This document shows, piece by piece, positions 1 to 7,222 of a DNA stretch of 64,000 bases. This DNA is from MPNP01 sp963668325 (GTDB lineage Bacteria; Pseudomonadota; Alphaproteobacteria; Rhodobacterales; Rhodobacteraceae). The position numbers and the translations under genes were made by a program. The notes under the pieces are model-generated. The model was not told the DNA's origin. It saw nothing but the letters and a program-made list of their open reading frames with translations, and did no database searches. The first letter of the stretch is position 1, and each line of letters begins with the position of its first letter. The stretch covers positions 2,666,001-2,730,000 of the forward strand of contig OY764222.1 in the NCBI GenBank assembly GCA_963668325.1, read 5' to 3'.

Positions 1-114
1 GTTAAGCAATTGACTTCACTTGCTTATACGTATGAAGATCAGACTATCACCTTGACTTTGTTGGCTCTTGGGGCGTACGAAAACTTTTACCATAATCTCA
101 AAAAGTCCATATAA
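1..114 (+). CDS. C-terminal end of a possible RelE/ParE-type toxin (partial)
   Basis: Frame 1 is open from the window edge to a TAA at 112-114 and encodes 37 residues. The last part reads LLALGAYENFYHNLKKSI, which resembles the C-terminal strand and tail I remember from RelE/ParE-superfamily toxins, where LLALG followed by xENFYRDLK-like residues is common. The start, the catalytic region and any antitoxin lie outside the window, so this rests on a short motif only. The gene ends 21 bases before the target duplication of the adjacent IS1595-type element, so that insertion spared it. Confidence 0.4.
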   Translation, partial: VKQLTSLAYTYEDQTITLTLLALGAYENFYHNLKKSI

Positions 115-135
115 ATCTGAACCATGAGATAAAAT

Positions 136-143
136 ATCTATTT
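136..143. repeat. 8-bp target-site duplication, left copy (ATCTATTT)
   Basis: ATCTATTT lies immediately outside the left terminal inverted repeat and is repeated exactly at 1202-1209, immediately outside the right one. Eight-base duplications are typical of the IS1595 family. Confidence 0.93.
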
Positions 144-169
144 GGGAATTATATACTTAAGTGACCATT
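144..169 (+). repeat. Left terminal inverted repeat of the IS1595-type element
   Basis: The 26-bp sequence starts GGGAATTATATACTTAAG and continues GTGACCATT to 169. It is the exact reverse complement of 1176-1201, and the GGG start fits IS1595-type ends. Confidence 0.93.
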
Positions 170-293
170 TATTCTAAAACCACGATGAATAGGGGGAACA
201 AATCAAATGCTTGACAGTTTTGAATAAAATACTAATATAGGCATTGTCTGTGTGCTGTAGTCTGTGTGTCACAAATCACAAACACGGCGGAAT

Positions 294-390
294 TGGTAGG
301 GCTGGCGGGATTCGAACCCGCAGTCGGTGAGTCTTAGACACCGACACCCGTTTGGCAAACGAGTGCGTAGACCAGTTCCGCCACAACCCC
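294..390 (-). tRNA. Class II (leucine-type) tRNA with GCC anticodon, transposon-borne
   Basis: Read on the minus strand, the acceptor GGGGTTG (390-384) pairs with CAGCCCT (304-298), followed by discriminator A and an encoded CCA (296-294). The D-arm region is TGGCGGAACTGGTCTACGC, close to the leucine-tRNA consensus. The anticodon arm CTCGT-TTGCCAA-ACGGG (363-347) places GCC, which reads glycine GGC codons, at 34-36. A 7-bp variable arm (GTCGGTG/CACCGAC, 345-323) makes it class II and unusually long at 97 nt with CCA. The T arm GCGGG-TTCGAAT-CCCGC is regular. Discriminator A and the D arm point to leucyl charging, since bacterial LeuRS is known largely to ignore the anticodon. Neither charging nor expression can be judged from sequence. 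Confidence 0.8.
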
Positions 391-498
391 TCAATTCACT
401 AAGCATTATATACTTATAAGCAAATAATTACCATATTGACACCTGAAATATAATGAATGGTCACTATATTACAATAAATAGAGATTAAGAGAATATCA

Positions 499-990
499 AT
501 GGCTGAAAAAGCACCAGGGCAACACCACCGCAAAGGCTTAACCCTTTTTGAATTACAAAAGATGTTTCCCACCGACCAGGAAGCCAAGAAGTGGGTTGAG
601 AATATCAGATGGGTAAATGGTATTAAATGTCCGCACTGCCAGGGAACAAATATTCAAACCAATGTAACACACAAAACAATGGATTATCGTTGTCGCAGTT
701 GCCGTAAATGGTTTTCAGTCCGAACAGGAACCATTATGCAGAAATCCAAGCTTCCTATCCTTCACTGGGTTTATGCTGTCTATATCCAAGCTTCCAGCTT
801 GAAAGGAATGGCTAGTATGAAGTTGTATAGGGAGTTGGGTATTACTCAAAAGACCGCTTGGTATTTGTCTCATAGAATCCGTAAATCATGGGAAGAAGAA
901 GGCGGTTTATTTGCCGGACCAGTTGAGGTTGATGAAACTTACATGGGTGGCAAGGAAGCCAATGGAACGATTATATACCGGAGTAAATAA
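499..990 (+). pseudogene. Truncated IS1595-family transposase (N-terminal half)
   Basis: The 163-residue product has the family's N-terminal zinc ribbon (CPHC near residue 45, CRSC near 66, then RKWFSVRTGT), the linker helix region (HWVYAVYIQ, ELGITQKTAWYLSHRIR) and the first catalytic aspartate in VEVDETYMGGKE near residue 144. It stops 19 residues later, so the remaining catalytic acidic residues and the C-terminal core are missing. An internal deletion is the simplest explanation because both element ends are intact. It could still act as a DNA-binding fragment or repressor, but it should not transpose unaided. It is directly followed by the start codon of the next ORF. Confidence 0.85.
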
Positions 991-1167
991 ATGCCCAATG
1001 TTAAAACATCCAAAGTAAAAGAGAGACGCAGAGGTCGTCCGGTTAAGAACGAACTGGCTGAACCGATAAACGCCACACCTGAAAATGTTATGAGGGCAGT
1101 TCTCCGAGCCAAGCCAAAAGCGACTAGTTTTTGGTATGATAGAAAGACCAAGAAACCGCCAAAATAA
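991..1167 (+). CDS. Small basic passenger ORF with AT-hook-like motif
   Basis: The ATG at 991 follows the transposase TAA with no gap, which suggests coupled translation. The 58-residue product is very basic and contains ERRRGRPVKN near residues 11-20. The RGRP core is the AT-hook motif that binds the minor groove of AT-rich DNA. The C-terminus (SFWYDRKTKKPPK) is also basic. It ends 8 bases before the right inverted repeat. I do not recognise a family. It may be a passenger gene, or a remnant of the region deleted from the transposase in a shifted frame. Function unknown. Confidence 0.5.
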   Translation: MPNVKTSKVKERRRGRPVKNELAEPINATPENVMRAVLRAKPKATSFWYDRKTKKPPK

Positions 1168-1175
1168 ATATTGGC

Positions 1176-1201
1176 AATGGTCACTTAAGTATATAATTCC
1201 C
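1176..1201 (-). repeat. Right terminal inverted repeat of the IS1595-type element
   Basis: Exact 26-bp reverse complement of 144-169, followed directly by the second ATCTATTT copy at 1202-1209. Confidence 0.93.
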
Positions 1202-1209
1202 ATCTATTT

Positions 1210-1487
1210 CTTTATCTTTGCTATCAGGCGGACCAGCGAGGCAGAGAAATTTGGTTTTTCCTGAAATTAATGTTTCGGAAATCTCAACCACCACTACATC
1301 AACATTGGTAAAACAAAATCATAAGGTTCCCTGGTAACCCAACCCATGGCTTTGCGACGTTCATCAACCCTGACCGGTACGGCTAACCTAACCAAAAAGT
1401 GTTTCCGACCAGGTTATAGAAGGAGATGAACCTGATTTCGAATCATTCTGTAATTAGAAAACAGACCATCATTTTCGTTTTGTAAAT
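1210..1487. other. Non-coding stretch with possible decayed coding remnant
   Basis: There is no intact ORF or RNA gene here. On the minus strand one short frame reads VDERRKAMGWVTREP (around 1330-1375), bounded by stops, which looks like protein-coding debris. I could not assign a family. It lies between the IS1595-type element and the 3' end of the argE-like gene. Confidence 0.3.
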
Positions 1488-2645
1488 TTAATGTTGGCTC
1501 AACCCATCTCGTAATTTTTCAAACATGATTAAGCAGGATTGCAGTTGATCAATTGTAATAAACTCATCTGCCTTGTGGGCTTGCTCAATGGAACCTGGTC
1601 CACACACAACACAATCAATACCATAAGATTGATAGATGCCCGCCTCGGTTCCAAAAGCAACTTGTTCAGTTCCCATTGTTCCGGTTAATTCTGAAACCAA
1701 TTCCAACGCTGAGTTATGAACAACCGGTTCCAATCCCTCTATCTCGCCAACAGTCCTAACTTTGATTTCGGCACCGGGACATACCTTTTTCATTTCAGGG
1801 AGCAATGCTTGCATGGCATAGTCGTACATTGCCGACTTGATGAAATCTGCATCGCTATTTTGTACCGGACGCATCTCCCACTCAACAGCACAGTTATTGG
1901 CAATGACATTGTGCTTTACCCCACCATGGATTGAACCAACATTGATTGTTGTATATGGGGGTTCAAATTTACTGTTGATTGGGGCCCGCTCAATCAGTTG
2001 TGTCCGCAAACCAATGAGGTAGGAAACATATAGAGTAGCATATTCAACTGCGTTAACTCCTAGTTCCGGTCGTGAACCATGTCCCTCAAGGCCGGAGAAA
2101 GTCGTTGTATATTCATACATCCCCTTATGACCTTCGATTATGCGCATTTCAGTTGGCTCTCCGATAATGGCCATGGATGGTTTGATATTTTTTGTAGCAA
2201 GGTCCCTCACCAAATTCTGAGCACCTAAGCAGCCAGTTTCCTCATCATATGTGAAGGCAAAGTGGATGGGTATGTTGAGTTTGGATTTTGCATATTCCGG
2301 TGCGATTGCCAGAGCACAAGCAATAAACCCTTTCATATCACATGCTCCACGCCCATAGAACTTGTTGTCAAGCTCTTTCAATTCAAATGGATTACTACTC
2401 CACTTTTGATCCTCAACCGGTACGACATCGGTATGTCCAGATAGAACCAAACCACCTTTGCAATTGGGTCCAAGCGTAGCAAAAAGGTTGGCCTTTGTAT
2501 CCGTTTCGTCTTTGAAAATATGAATTTTTGTCCCGACACCAGCCAGATGGTTCGCGATATATTCAATCATGGCCAAATTAGAAACAGTGGAAACAGTTGG
2601 AAACGAAATTAAGTCAGCAAGAATCGCTTTAGTAGCTTGAATCAT
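1488..2645 (-). CDS. argE: M20-family deacetylase, acetylornithine deacetylase-like
   Basis: This 385-residue protein has the M20 zinc-peptidase fold typical of ArgE. HTD at residues 71-73 and the bridging aspartate in ACDMKG (D103) are followed by DEETG with the catalytic glutamates E135/E136, GEPTEM near 162-167, and a late histidine ligand in QAHKADEF. ArgE removes the acetyl group from N-acetylornithine in arginine synthesis. The ATG directly abuts the TAA of a remnant of the ectoine hydrolase gene doeA, so its ancestral neighbour was an ectoine-degradation gene. A role in deacetylating N-acetyl-diaminobutyrate is therefore possible, though this is inference only. The start is supported by length and that junction. 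Confidence 0.85.
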   Translation of the reverse strand: MIQATKAILADLISFPTVSTVSNLAMIEYIANHLAGVGTKIHIFKDETDTKANLFATLGPNCKGGLVLSGHTDVVPVEDQKWSSNPFELKELDNKFYGRGACDMKGFIACALAIAPEYAKSKLNIPIHFAFTYDEETGCLGAQNLVRDLATKNIKPSMAIIGEPTEMRIIEGHKGMYEYTTTFSGLEGHGSRPELGVNAVEYATLYVSYLIGLRTQLIERAPINSKFEPPYTTINVGSIHGGVKHNVIANNCAVEWEMRPVQNSDADFIKSAMYDYAMQALLPEMKKVCPGAEIKVRTVGEIEGLEPVVHNSALELVSELTGTMGTEQVAFGTEAGIYQSYGIDCVVCGPGSIEQAHKADEFITIDQLQSCLIMFEKLRDGLSQH

Positions 2646-2705
2646 TTAATTCTTCACGAACAGTTTTCTTGGAAAATCCATCAAGGCTTTGGCAGGTCCA
2701 TTATC
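2646..2705 (-). pseudogene. C-terminal remnant of a second ectoine hydrolase (doeA) copy
   Basis: The minus strand just upstream of argE encodes GPAKALMDFPRKLFVKN and a stop. This is almost the same as GPAEPLMDFPRKLFVKN at the end of the intact doeA at 5962. Similarity fades beyond about 2705. The segment shows that a doeA-argE gene pair existed here before its upstream part was lost. Confidence 0.8.
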
Positions 2706-2814
2706 TTTAGAGCACCTCTATTAAATAATTCGACCACTTTTTAAAATATATTTCCGAATAAGCCCCTTGGCCCTGATATTTTTTTGGTGTTGTGAATCCA
2801 GAGCTATCAAATAG

Positions 2815-3210
2815 ATCAACGCCACTTGCTCGAAGAGGACCAACAAAGTCGGGTACTGAAGGAGTTTACCAATCTGCAAAGCATGAAGGACCTAATGGAC
2901 TGGAATCTGTTTACACCGATCCTTGCGGAGGTTTTTGTTCCTCACCGACTAGTGGTAAAGGGCGAAGATCCTGGGATTATCTGATAATCTTCCGGTCGCT
3001 ACTGTTGGGGGTGATAAATGAGCTGAGTGATGAACAACTCCAATTCATGCTGTTGGATCGCACCTCTTTCAAGCAATTTGTAGGTCTTCGGAGCAAGGAC
3101 CTTTGGAAGTATCGAAACCAACTGAGTCAATCGGGTCGTAGATGAGTTGGTTCAGGTGTTCAAGGAGTTGATTGCTTTCTTTCTCTTGCTACCCATTCAC
3201 AAAGTCACTT
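2815..3210 (+). pseudogene. Decayed IS5-type transposase, N-terminal part
   Basis: Several plus-strand frames join into the N-terminus of an IS5/IS1182-type transposase. One frame gives an opening section ending ILAEVFVPHRLVVK. A second gives GRRSWDYLIIFRSLLLG and ELSDEQLQFMLLDRTSFKQF, the family's conserved block. After another shift the sequence continues with VVDELVQVFKELIAFF. At least two frameshifts are needed and the catalytic DDE core is missing. It lies between two damaged genes, consistent with IS-mediated rearrangement here. Confidence 0.7.
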
Positions 3211-3563
3211 AATCTTCCTTATGGTCAAAGTTGGCGACTTTTGGTGTCCGCACCTTGACCATACGGGGTACTTGACGTTTTCAAACTTCACAGAAAAACT
3301 GGTTGAAACGAGCGTGCCAAATGGTGGAATTTTACGATCTCCCGCTTCAAGAGCCACAAAGATATCGTTTGAACGCAGAGTTTGCTTTTCATTGTATGGC
3401 TCGTGGAACTGGATCTCCACTAGTTTTATATCTTCAATCTCATCAATATCAGCACAGGCCAAGGCATCAACGCCATTTTTAATGAATGGCTGCAGCGTAT
3501 ATTTTTCTGCACCCGAGAAATATTCTGCCTGACCGAAGAGATATTGGCAGTAATCATAAGTCC
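3205..3563 (-). pseudogene. C-terminal fragment of an unrecognised protein
   Basis: The minus strand has an open frame without a convincing start. It runs from about 3563 to a stop at 3205, and includes YLFGQAEYFSGAEKYTLQPF, KNGVDALACADIDEIEDIKL and SNDIFVALEAGDRKIPPFG. Composition looks like real protein. It overlaps the 3' end of the SDR gene and stops where the IS5 remnant begins, so it is probably the tail of a gene cut by rearrangement. I do not recognise the family. Confidence 0.4.
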
Positions 3564-4504
3564 CAGCTCAAACCTGTCTTTTGTTCGGAGAGATCCCAAA
3601 GTTTTGTCATGTTGACTTTCTCCACGGCGTAGGGTTCGAGTGTACCCTTGCCAACTGGACCAACCATTTCCATGCGACCTGTAGGACCGTAAATGGCTCG
3701 CTCCTCCAAACCACTTTCTGTTGCACACATGACTTCTGGATAAGCACCTTTCTCGGCTGTTTGTACCATCGGTGACTTAGTCATGAGGTACCACAGAATC
3801 CTTGTGACACTGTTGCCGCTGGTACTGATCAACGAAGTTGCCGATGATCCGGGATGACAAACGTAGACTTTGACATTCTTGTTTACGGCTTTAACTTTAT
3901 CTTGCAACTCATAGGCAAACATCATTTGCGCCAGTTTACTATGGCAATAAGTGCTGTTTTGGTGATAATTCTTGTCCCAATTCATGTCGTTGAACTGGAT
4001 TGTCTTCAGGCCCATCTTATAACCAAGGCTTGCAACAACTACGATCCGACCTTTCGAGGCTTCAATGCGGTCAAATAGCAACCCACAAATAAGGAAATGA
4101 CCGTAATGGTTAACGCCTAACTGGCTCTCGAAGCCATCTACTGTAAGTTTCTGTTTAGGCACCTGCGCTATGGCAGCGTTACAGATGAGTGCATCAATAT
4201 GGGGAACAGTGTTATTAATTTTGATAGCAGCTTCGCGAACAGAATCGAGTACTGCCAGATCCATATGTACGAACGTGACATCTGCGTCATTGCCAAATTC
4301 CTGTTTCAGGGCCACAATGGCTGCTGTCGATCTCTCTACGCTGCGATTCAGCATCACGACTTTTGCTCCCTTGGATAGGAATGTCCGTGTTGCCTCAAAT
4401 CCTACACCAGCATTAGCACCAGTGATAAGATATGTTTTTCCGCTTAAAGATCCAAGGCGATTTGGTGTCCATCCCTTAGGGCCAACTGCATTTTTTGTAC
4501 TCAT
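3554..4504 (-). CDS. Short-chain dehydrogenase/reductase (SDR)
   Basis: A 316-residue NAD(P)-dependent oxidoreductase of the extended-retinol-dehydrogenase-like SDR type. It has the nucleotide-binding TGANAGVG at residues 28-35, the NAA motif near 109-111, catalytic Ser near 159, and YCHSK giving Tyr186 and Lys190. The length is slightly above the classical SDR because of an N-terminal arm and a C-terminal extension. Substrate is unknown. It is transcribed divergently from an AraC-family regulator across a 149-bp gap, the usual arrangement when the regulator controls the enzyme. The 3' end overlaps the unrelated gene fragment at 3205-3563. Confidence 0.88.
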   Translation of the reverse strand: MSTKNAVGPKGWTPNRLGSLSGKTYLITGANAGVGFEATRTFLSKGAKVVMLNRSVERSTAAIVALKQEFGNDADVTFVHMDLAVLDSVREAAIKINNTVPHIDALICNAAIAQVPKQKLTVDGFESQLGVNHYGHFLICGLLFDRIEASKGRIVVVASLGYKMGLKTIQFNDMNWDKNYHQNSTYCHSKLAQMMFAYELQDKVKAVNKNVKVYVCHPGSSATSLISTSGNSVTRILWYLMTKSPMVQTAEKGAYPEVMCATESGLEERAIYGPTGRMEMVGPVGKGTLEPYAVEKVNMTKLWDLSEQKTGLSWDL

Positions 4505-4653
4505 CGTTTAAAATCCTTTTATGCTTATTTCAATTCCTTATAAAATAAGTATAACTCTCATTGTTGTATAATAATAGGTTATATACTCGATAATACATGC
4601 CTATTTGTATCATTATCGTTGAATTGTGCATTTATTGATGTTATTTTGATCTT
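4505..4653. promoter_or_regulatory. Divergent promoter region between the SDR and AraC-type genes
   Basis: An AT-rich 149-bp region that must hold both divergent promoters and probably the operator of the AraC-type regulator. It contains TTGTATAATAATAGG and similar TATA-rich runs around 4560-4600, compatible with -10 elements. I did not define an exact operator. Confidence 0.5.
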
Positions 4654-5550
4654 ATGGACAAACAAAACATAAAACAACTTATTGAAAACAAACTCAGCGA
4701 AGATGGCATGGTTGAAACGGGTGTAGAGGGTGTAAAACTCTTCCGTGTTACCAAGTCAATTCCGTGTGCCCCTGCGATATACGAACCCGTCATTGTTGCT
4801 ATCTTGAACGGATCTAAAGAAGCTTTTTTTGATGGCAAGAGACATGTTTACGACAGCAGCCAATATATGTGCTGCAGCATATCGATGCCCGTAGAGGCAG
4901 GAACTCCGAACGCTTCACCAAACAATCCCCTTTTGGGCGTGTATATCTCCCTTGACACAAAAGTGATGACCGAGCTTGCTATTGAAATGGAAACTGCTAT
5001 TGGTTCTTTTCAAAAAACTAAAGAAAGCACTTTGCCACAAGGCTTTGCACTCGCACAATGGGACGATGTATTCACCGATTCACTGCTGCGATTGTTACAA
5101 TTAGGCGACAGTTCTGCCGATACTGCCATACTTGGCAATACTCGACTTCGTGAATTATACTATGCTGTATTGAAAGGTGATGCAGGATATTCTGCAAGAC
5201 GTGCCTTTGGTGTGGGCAATGAAATCGCACGCACAATTGAGTTTTTGTCTTCTCGCTTAAATGACCCTATAACCATAAACGATATGGCTACACAAGTTGG
5301 AATGAGCCGAGCAGTTTTCCACCGAAAATTCAAACAAGCCACCACGATGTCACCAATCCAATTCGTCAAATCGATGAGATTAAACAACGCGGCCATGAAA
5401 ATTGCTAGTGGCATGACGGTGAATGAAGCGGCCATTAATGTAGGTTATGTTAGTTCCTCTCAATTCAGTCGAGAGTTTAAACGTATGTATGGACAGTCGC
5501 CTAAGGAATGGAGTCGGTTTAAATCTTTTCCTGCTGGAATAGTGCGATAA
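4654..5550 (+). CDS. AraC-family transcriptional regulator with AraC_N domain
   Basis: A 298-residue regulator. The N-terminal two thirds match the AraC_N type sensor domain (VTKSIPCAPAIYEPVIVAIL, then LLGVYISLD). Residues of about 205-298 form the paired helix-turn-helix, with INDMATQVGMSRAVFHRKFK as the first and VNEAAINVGYVSSSQFSREF as the second, ending in the common GQSPKEW. Regulators of this subgroup often sit divergently from an SDR or aldo-keto reductase gene, as here, and probably activate it in response to an electrophile or carbonyl compound. The inducer is not predictable. Confidence 0.9.
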   Translation: MDKQNIKQLIENKLSEDGMVETGVEGVKLFRVTKSIPCAPAIYEPVIVAILNGSKEAFFDGKRHVYDSSQYMCCSISMPVEAGTPNASPNNPLLGVYISLDTKVMTELAIEMETAIGSFQKTKESTLPQGFALAQWDDVFTDSLLRLLQLGDSSADTAILGNTRLRELYYAVLKGDAGYSARRAFGVGNEIARTIEFLSSRLNDPITINDMATQVGMSRAVFHRKFKQATTMSPIQFVKSMRLNNAAMKIASGMTVNEAAINVGYVSSSQFSREFKRMYGQSPKEWSRFKSFPAGIVR

Positions 5551-5961
5551 AAATCAGCTTTCTAAATCTTATGGACTGATCAGTCATTTTGTTTATGCGT
5601 ATATTGATGTTACATTTCCAATGAATCCCAAACAGGGATTGATTGCACGACTGGTACGGTACTTTGATCACGCTCATTGGAAACATGCCGAGAAAGGAAA
5701 TCAAACCAGCACAAGACTTTGCAACTGAAATTTTGCTTTTAGTTGTTTTCAGGGCGATTATTTGTTGCACCACACTGGTAGGGGTAGAGGATTCGAACTC
5801 AAATGGGTTCAACACACCACCATAGGTAACAAGCATACATAAAAACCCTGGATATAAGCACAATTCCTAGAGCAAAGTGAGTAATAACCTATCTTTCATC
5901 CATAATTCACTCTCTGAAACGAAATAAGATCCACAAGAATGTTTCTTGTTGCTTGAATCTG
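5551..5961. other. Intergenic stretch with short argE-like 5' remnant
   Basis: No convincing gene. At the right end (about 5943-5958, minus strand), just after the doeA stop, the sequence CAGATTCAAGCAAC copies the start of argE (ATGATTCAAGCTAC) with the ATG lost. The rest holds overlapping short ORFs on both strands with no recognisable domain. Confidence 0.5.
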
Positions 5962-7146
5962 TTAATTCTTCACGAACAGTTTTCTTGGAAAATCCATCAA
6001 GGGTTCTGCAGGCCCAGTTGCTTTAATTAAAATGGTTTCAGTGGTTTCCAGTCCCCAATCGGCCATCCACAATCCTGGCATAAAGTGAAAAGTCATACCC
6101 GGCTCTAATACAGTTTTGTCCTCTTCACGAAAGGAAATGGTTCGTTCACCCCAATCTGGGGGATAAGAAAGACCAACGGGGTATCCCACACGACCATCGC
6201 GGTCGATACCGGCTTTCTTAAGTTCTTCCTTTAAGGCACGAGCGACATCTCCCGCAACATTTCCTGCCTTGGCGGCTTCAAGACCGGCCTCCAGACCAGC
6301 AACAAGGGCTTTACTGGCATCCAGCATAAATTGTGGGGGATCGCCCAGAAACAAGGTTCGGCATAAAGGAGCATGATAGCGTCGATAACAGCCGGAAATT
6401 TCAAAAAAAGTTGCTTCCCCCTGTTGTAACCTTCGGCCATCCCAAGTGAGATGCGAGGCACTGGCATCCTTACCAGATGGTAATAGAGGAACAATAGCCG
6501 GGTAATCTCCCCAGGCATCATCAACTCCGATCAAGGCATCGCGATAAATTTCTCCTACCAGTTCATTTTTCTTGAGCCCTGGTTCTGCTCTTTCCATAAT
6601 ACCAGTCATGATTTTTTGGGTAATACTGGCCGCTTTTCGTATGAAAACTATTTCTTCATTTGATTTTACAGCTCGACACCAATTAACCAGAGCCGTGGCA
6701 TCAACCAATCTTGCACCCGGCAGTGTGTTTTTAAGGGTAAGATAGGCATTAACGGTAAAATAGTAATTTTCCAATTCCAAACCGATGGTTTGGTTTTCAA
6801 AACCCCAGCTACGAATCTTAGCCGCCAAATCTTCCATTGGATGGGAAGTGGTTGACTGCACATAATGGTCAGCGTACCTTGTGACATTTTCATCCTTCAT
6901 CCAAACTGTTCGGAGAGCACCATTGGCATCTTGATATCTTCCCCACCAGATCGGATCACGATCGTGAAATACAATTACTCCTTGATGAGTATAAAAGGAC
7001 CATCCGTCATAGCCTGTTATCCAAGCCATATTCGAGGGATCTTCGACAAATAGAAGGTTTATATTTTTATCCTCCATGGCCTTACGCAATACTGTCAATC
7101 TCCGTTTATATTCACTGCTGCTGAACGGGATTCTATGTTCTTTCAT
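5962..7146 (-). CDS. doeA: Ectoine hydrolase (M24-family, DoeA/EutD type)
   Basis: The 394-residue protein matches the ectoine hydrolase branch of the M24 creatinase/aminopeptidase family: DPSNMAWITGYDGWSFYTHQ near residues 38-57, QDANGALRTVWM, HYVQSTTSHPMEDL, GLSYPPDWGERTISF and the C-terminal LEPGMTFHFMPGLWM. The usual M24 metal aspartates are replaced (FFEISG, HAPLCRT), consistent with metal-free hydrolases such as creatinase. The enzyme opens the ectoine ring to N-acetyl-2,4-diaminobutyrate, which lets the cell use a marine compatible solute. No doeB/doeC/doeX is in the window. It lies 76 bases downstream of the GH116 gene in the same direction. Confidence 0.85.
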   Translation of the reverse strand: MKEHRIPFSSSEYKRRLTVLRKAMEDKNINLLFVEDPSNMAWITGYDGWSFYTHQGVIVFHDRDPIWWGRYQDANGALRTVWMKDENVTRYADHYVQSTTSHPMEDLAAKIRSWGFENQTIGLELENYYFTVNAYLTLKNTLPGARLVDATALVNWCRAVKSNEEIVFIRKAASITQKIMTGIMERAEPGLKKNELVGEIYRDALIGVDDAWGDYPAIVPLLPSGKDASASHLTWDGRRLQQGEATFFEISGCYRRYHAPLCRTLFLGDPPQFMLDASKALVAGLEAGLEAAKAGNVAGDVARALKEELKKAGIDRDGRVGYPVGLSYPPDWGERTISFREEDKTVLEPGMTFHFMPGLWMADWGLETTETILIKATGPAEPLMDFPRKLFVKN

Positions 7147-7222
7147 GAGGCTCCCTTAGATTCAAAAAATATACCAAATACACAACTACAGGTATTTTGC
7201 CGAAAGAATTTTACAATTTAGT

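Larger units (their letters stand above)
144..1201 (+). mobile_element. IS1595-family-like non-autonomous element carrying a tRNA gene
   Basis: The 1058-bp element is bounded by perfect 26-bp inverted repeats (144-169 and 1176-1201) and flanked by an exact 8-bp direct repeat ATCTATTT. Inside, left to right, are a 97-nt class II tRNA on the minus strand (294-390), a 163-codon ORF matching only the N-terminal half of an IS1595-type transposase (499-990), and a 58-codon basic ORF (991-1167). IS1595 transposases are normally about 300 residues, so the element probably moves only with help in trans. Perfect ends and duplication argue for a recent insertion. A tRNA as cargo is unusual for this family. 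Confidence 0.9.

Noticed and set aside
294..390. Possibility that the odd tRNA is a selenocysteine tRNA, or that the true anticodon lies in the variable-arm loop (TCTAAGACT).
   Set aside because: The acceptor stem is 7 bp and no TCA anticodon exists. The variable-arm loop has 9 bases on a 7-bp stem, whereas CTCGT-TTGCCAA-ACGGG gives a regular 5-bp, 7-base anticodon arm at the right distance from the D arm.
3221..3532. 103-codon plus-strand ORF opposite the unidentified fragment.
   Set aside because: The minus-strand frame has more natural protein composition. The plus ORF is rich in Ser/Phe runs typical of a shadow frame.
5519..5863. Overlapping ORFs on both strands between the AraC-type gene and doeA.
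   Set aside because: Neither shows a domain or ribosome-binding site, and the minus ORF runs into the end of the AraC-type gene.
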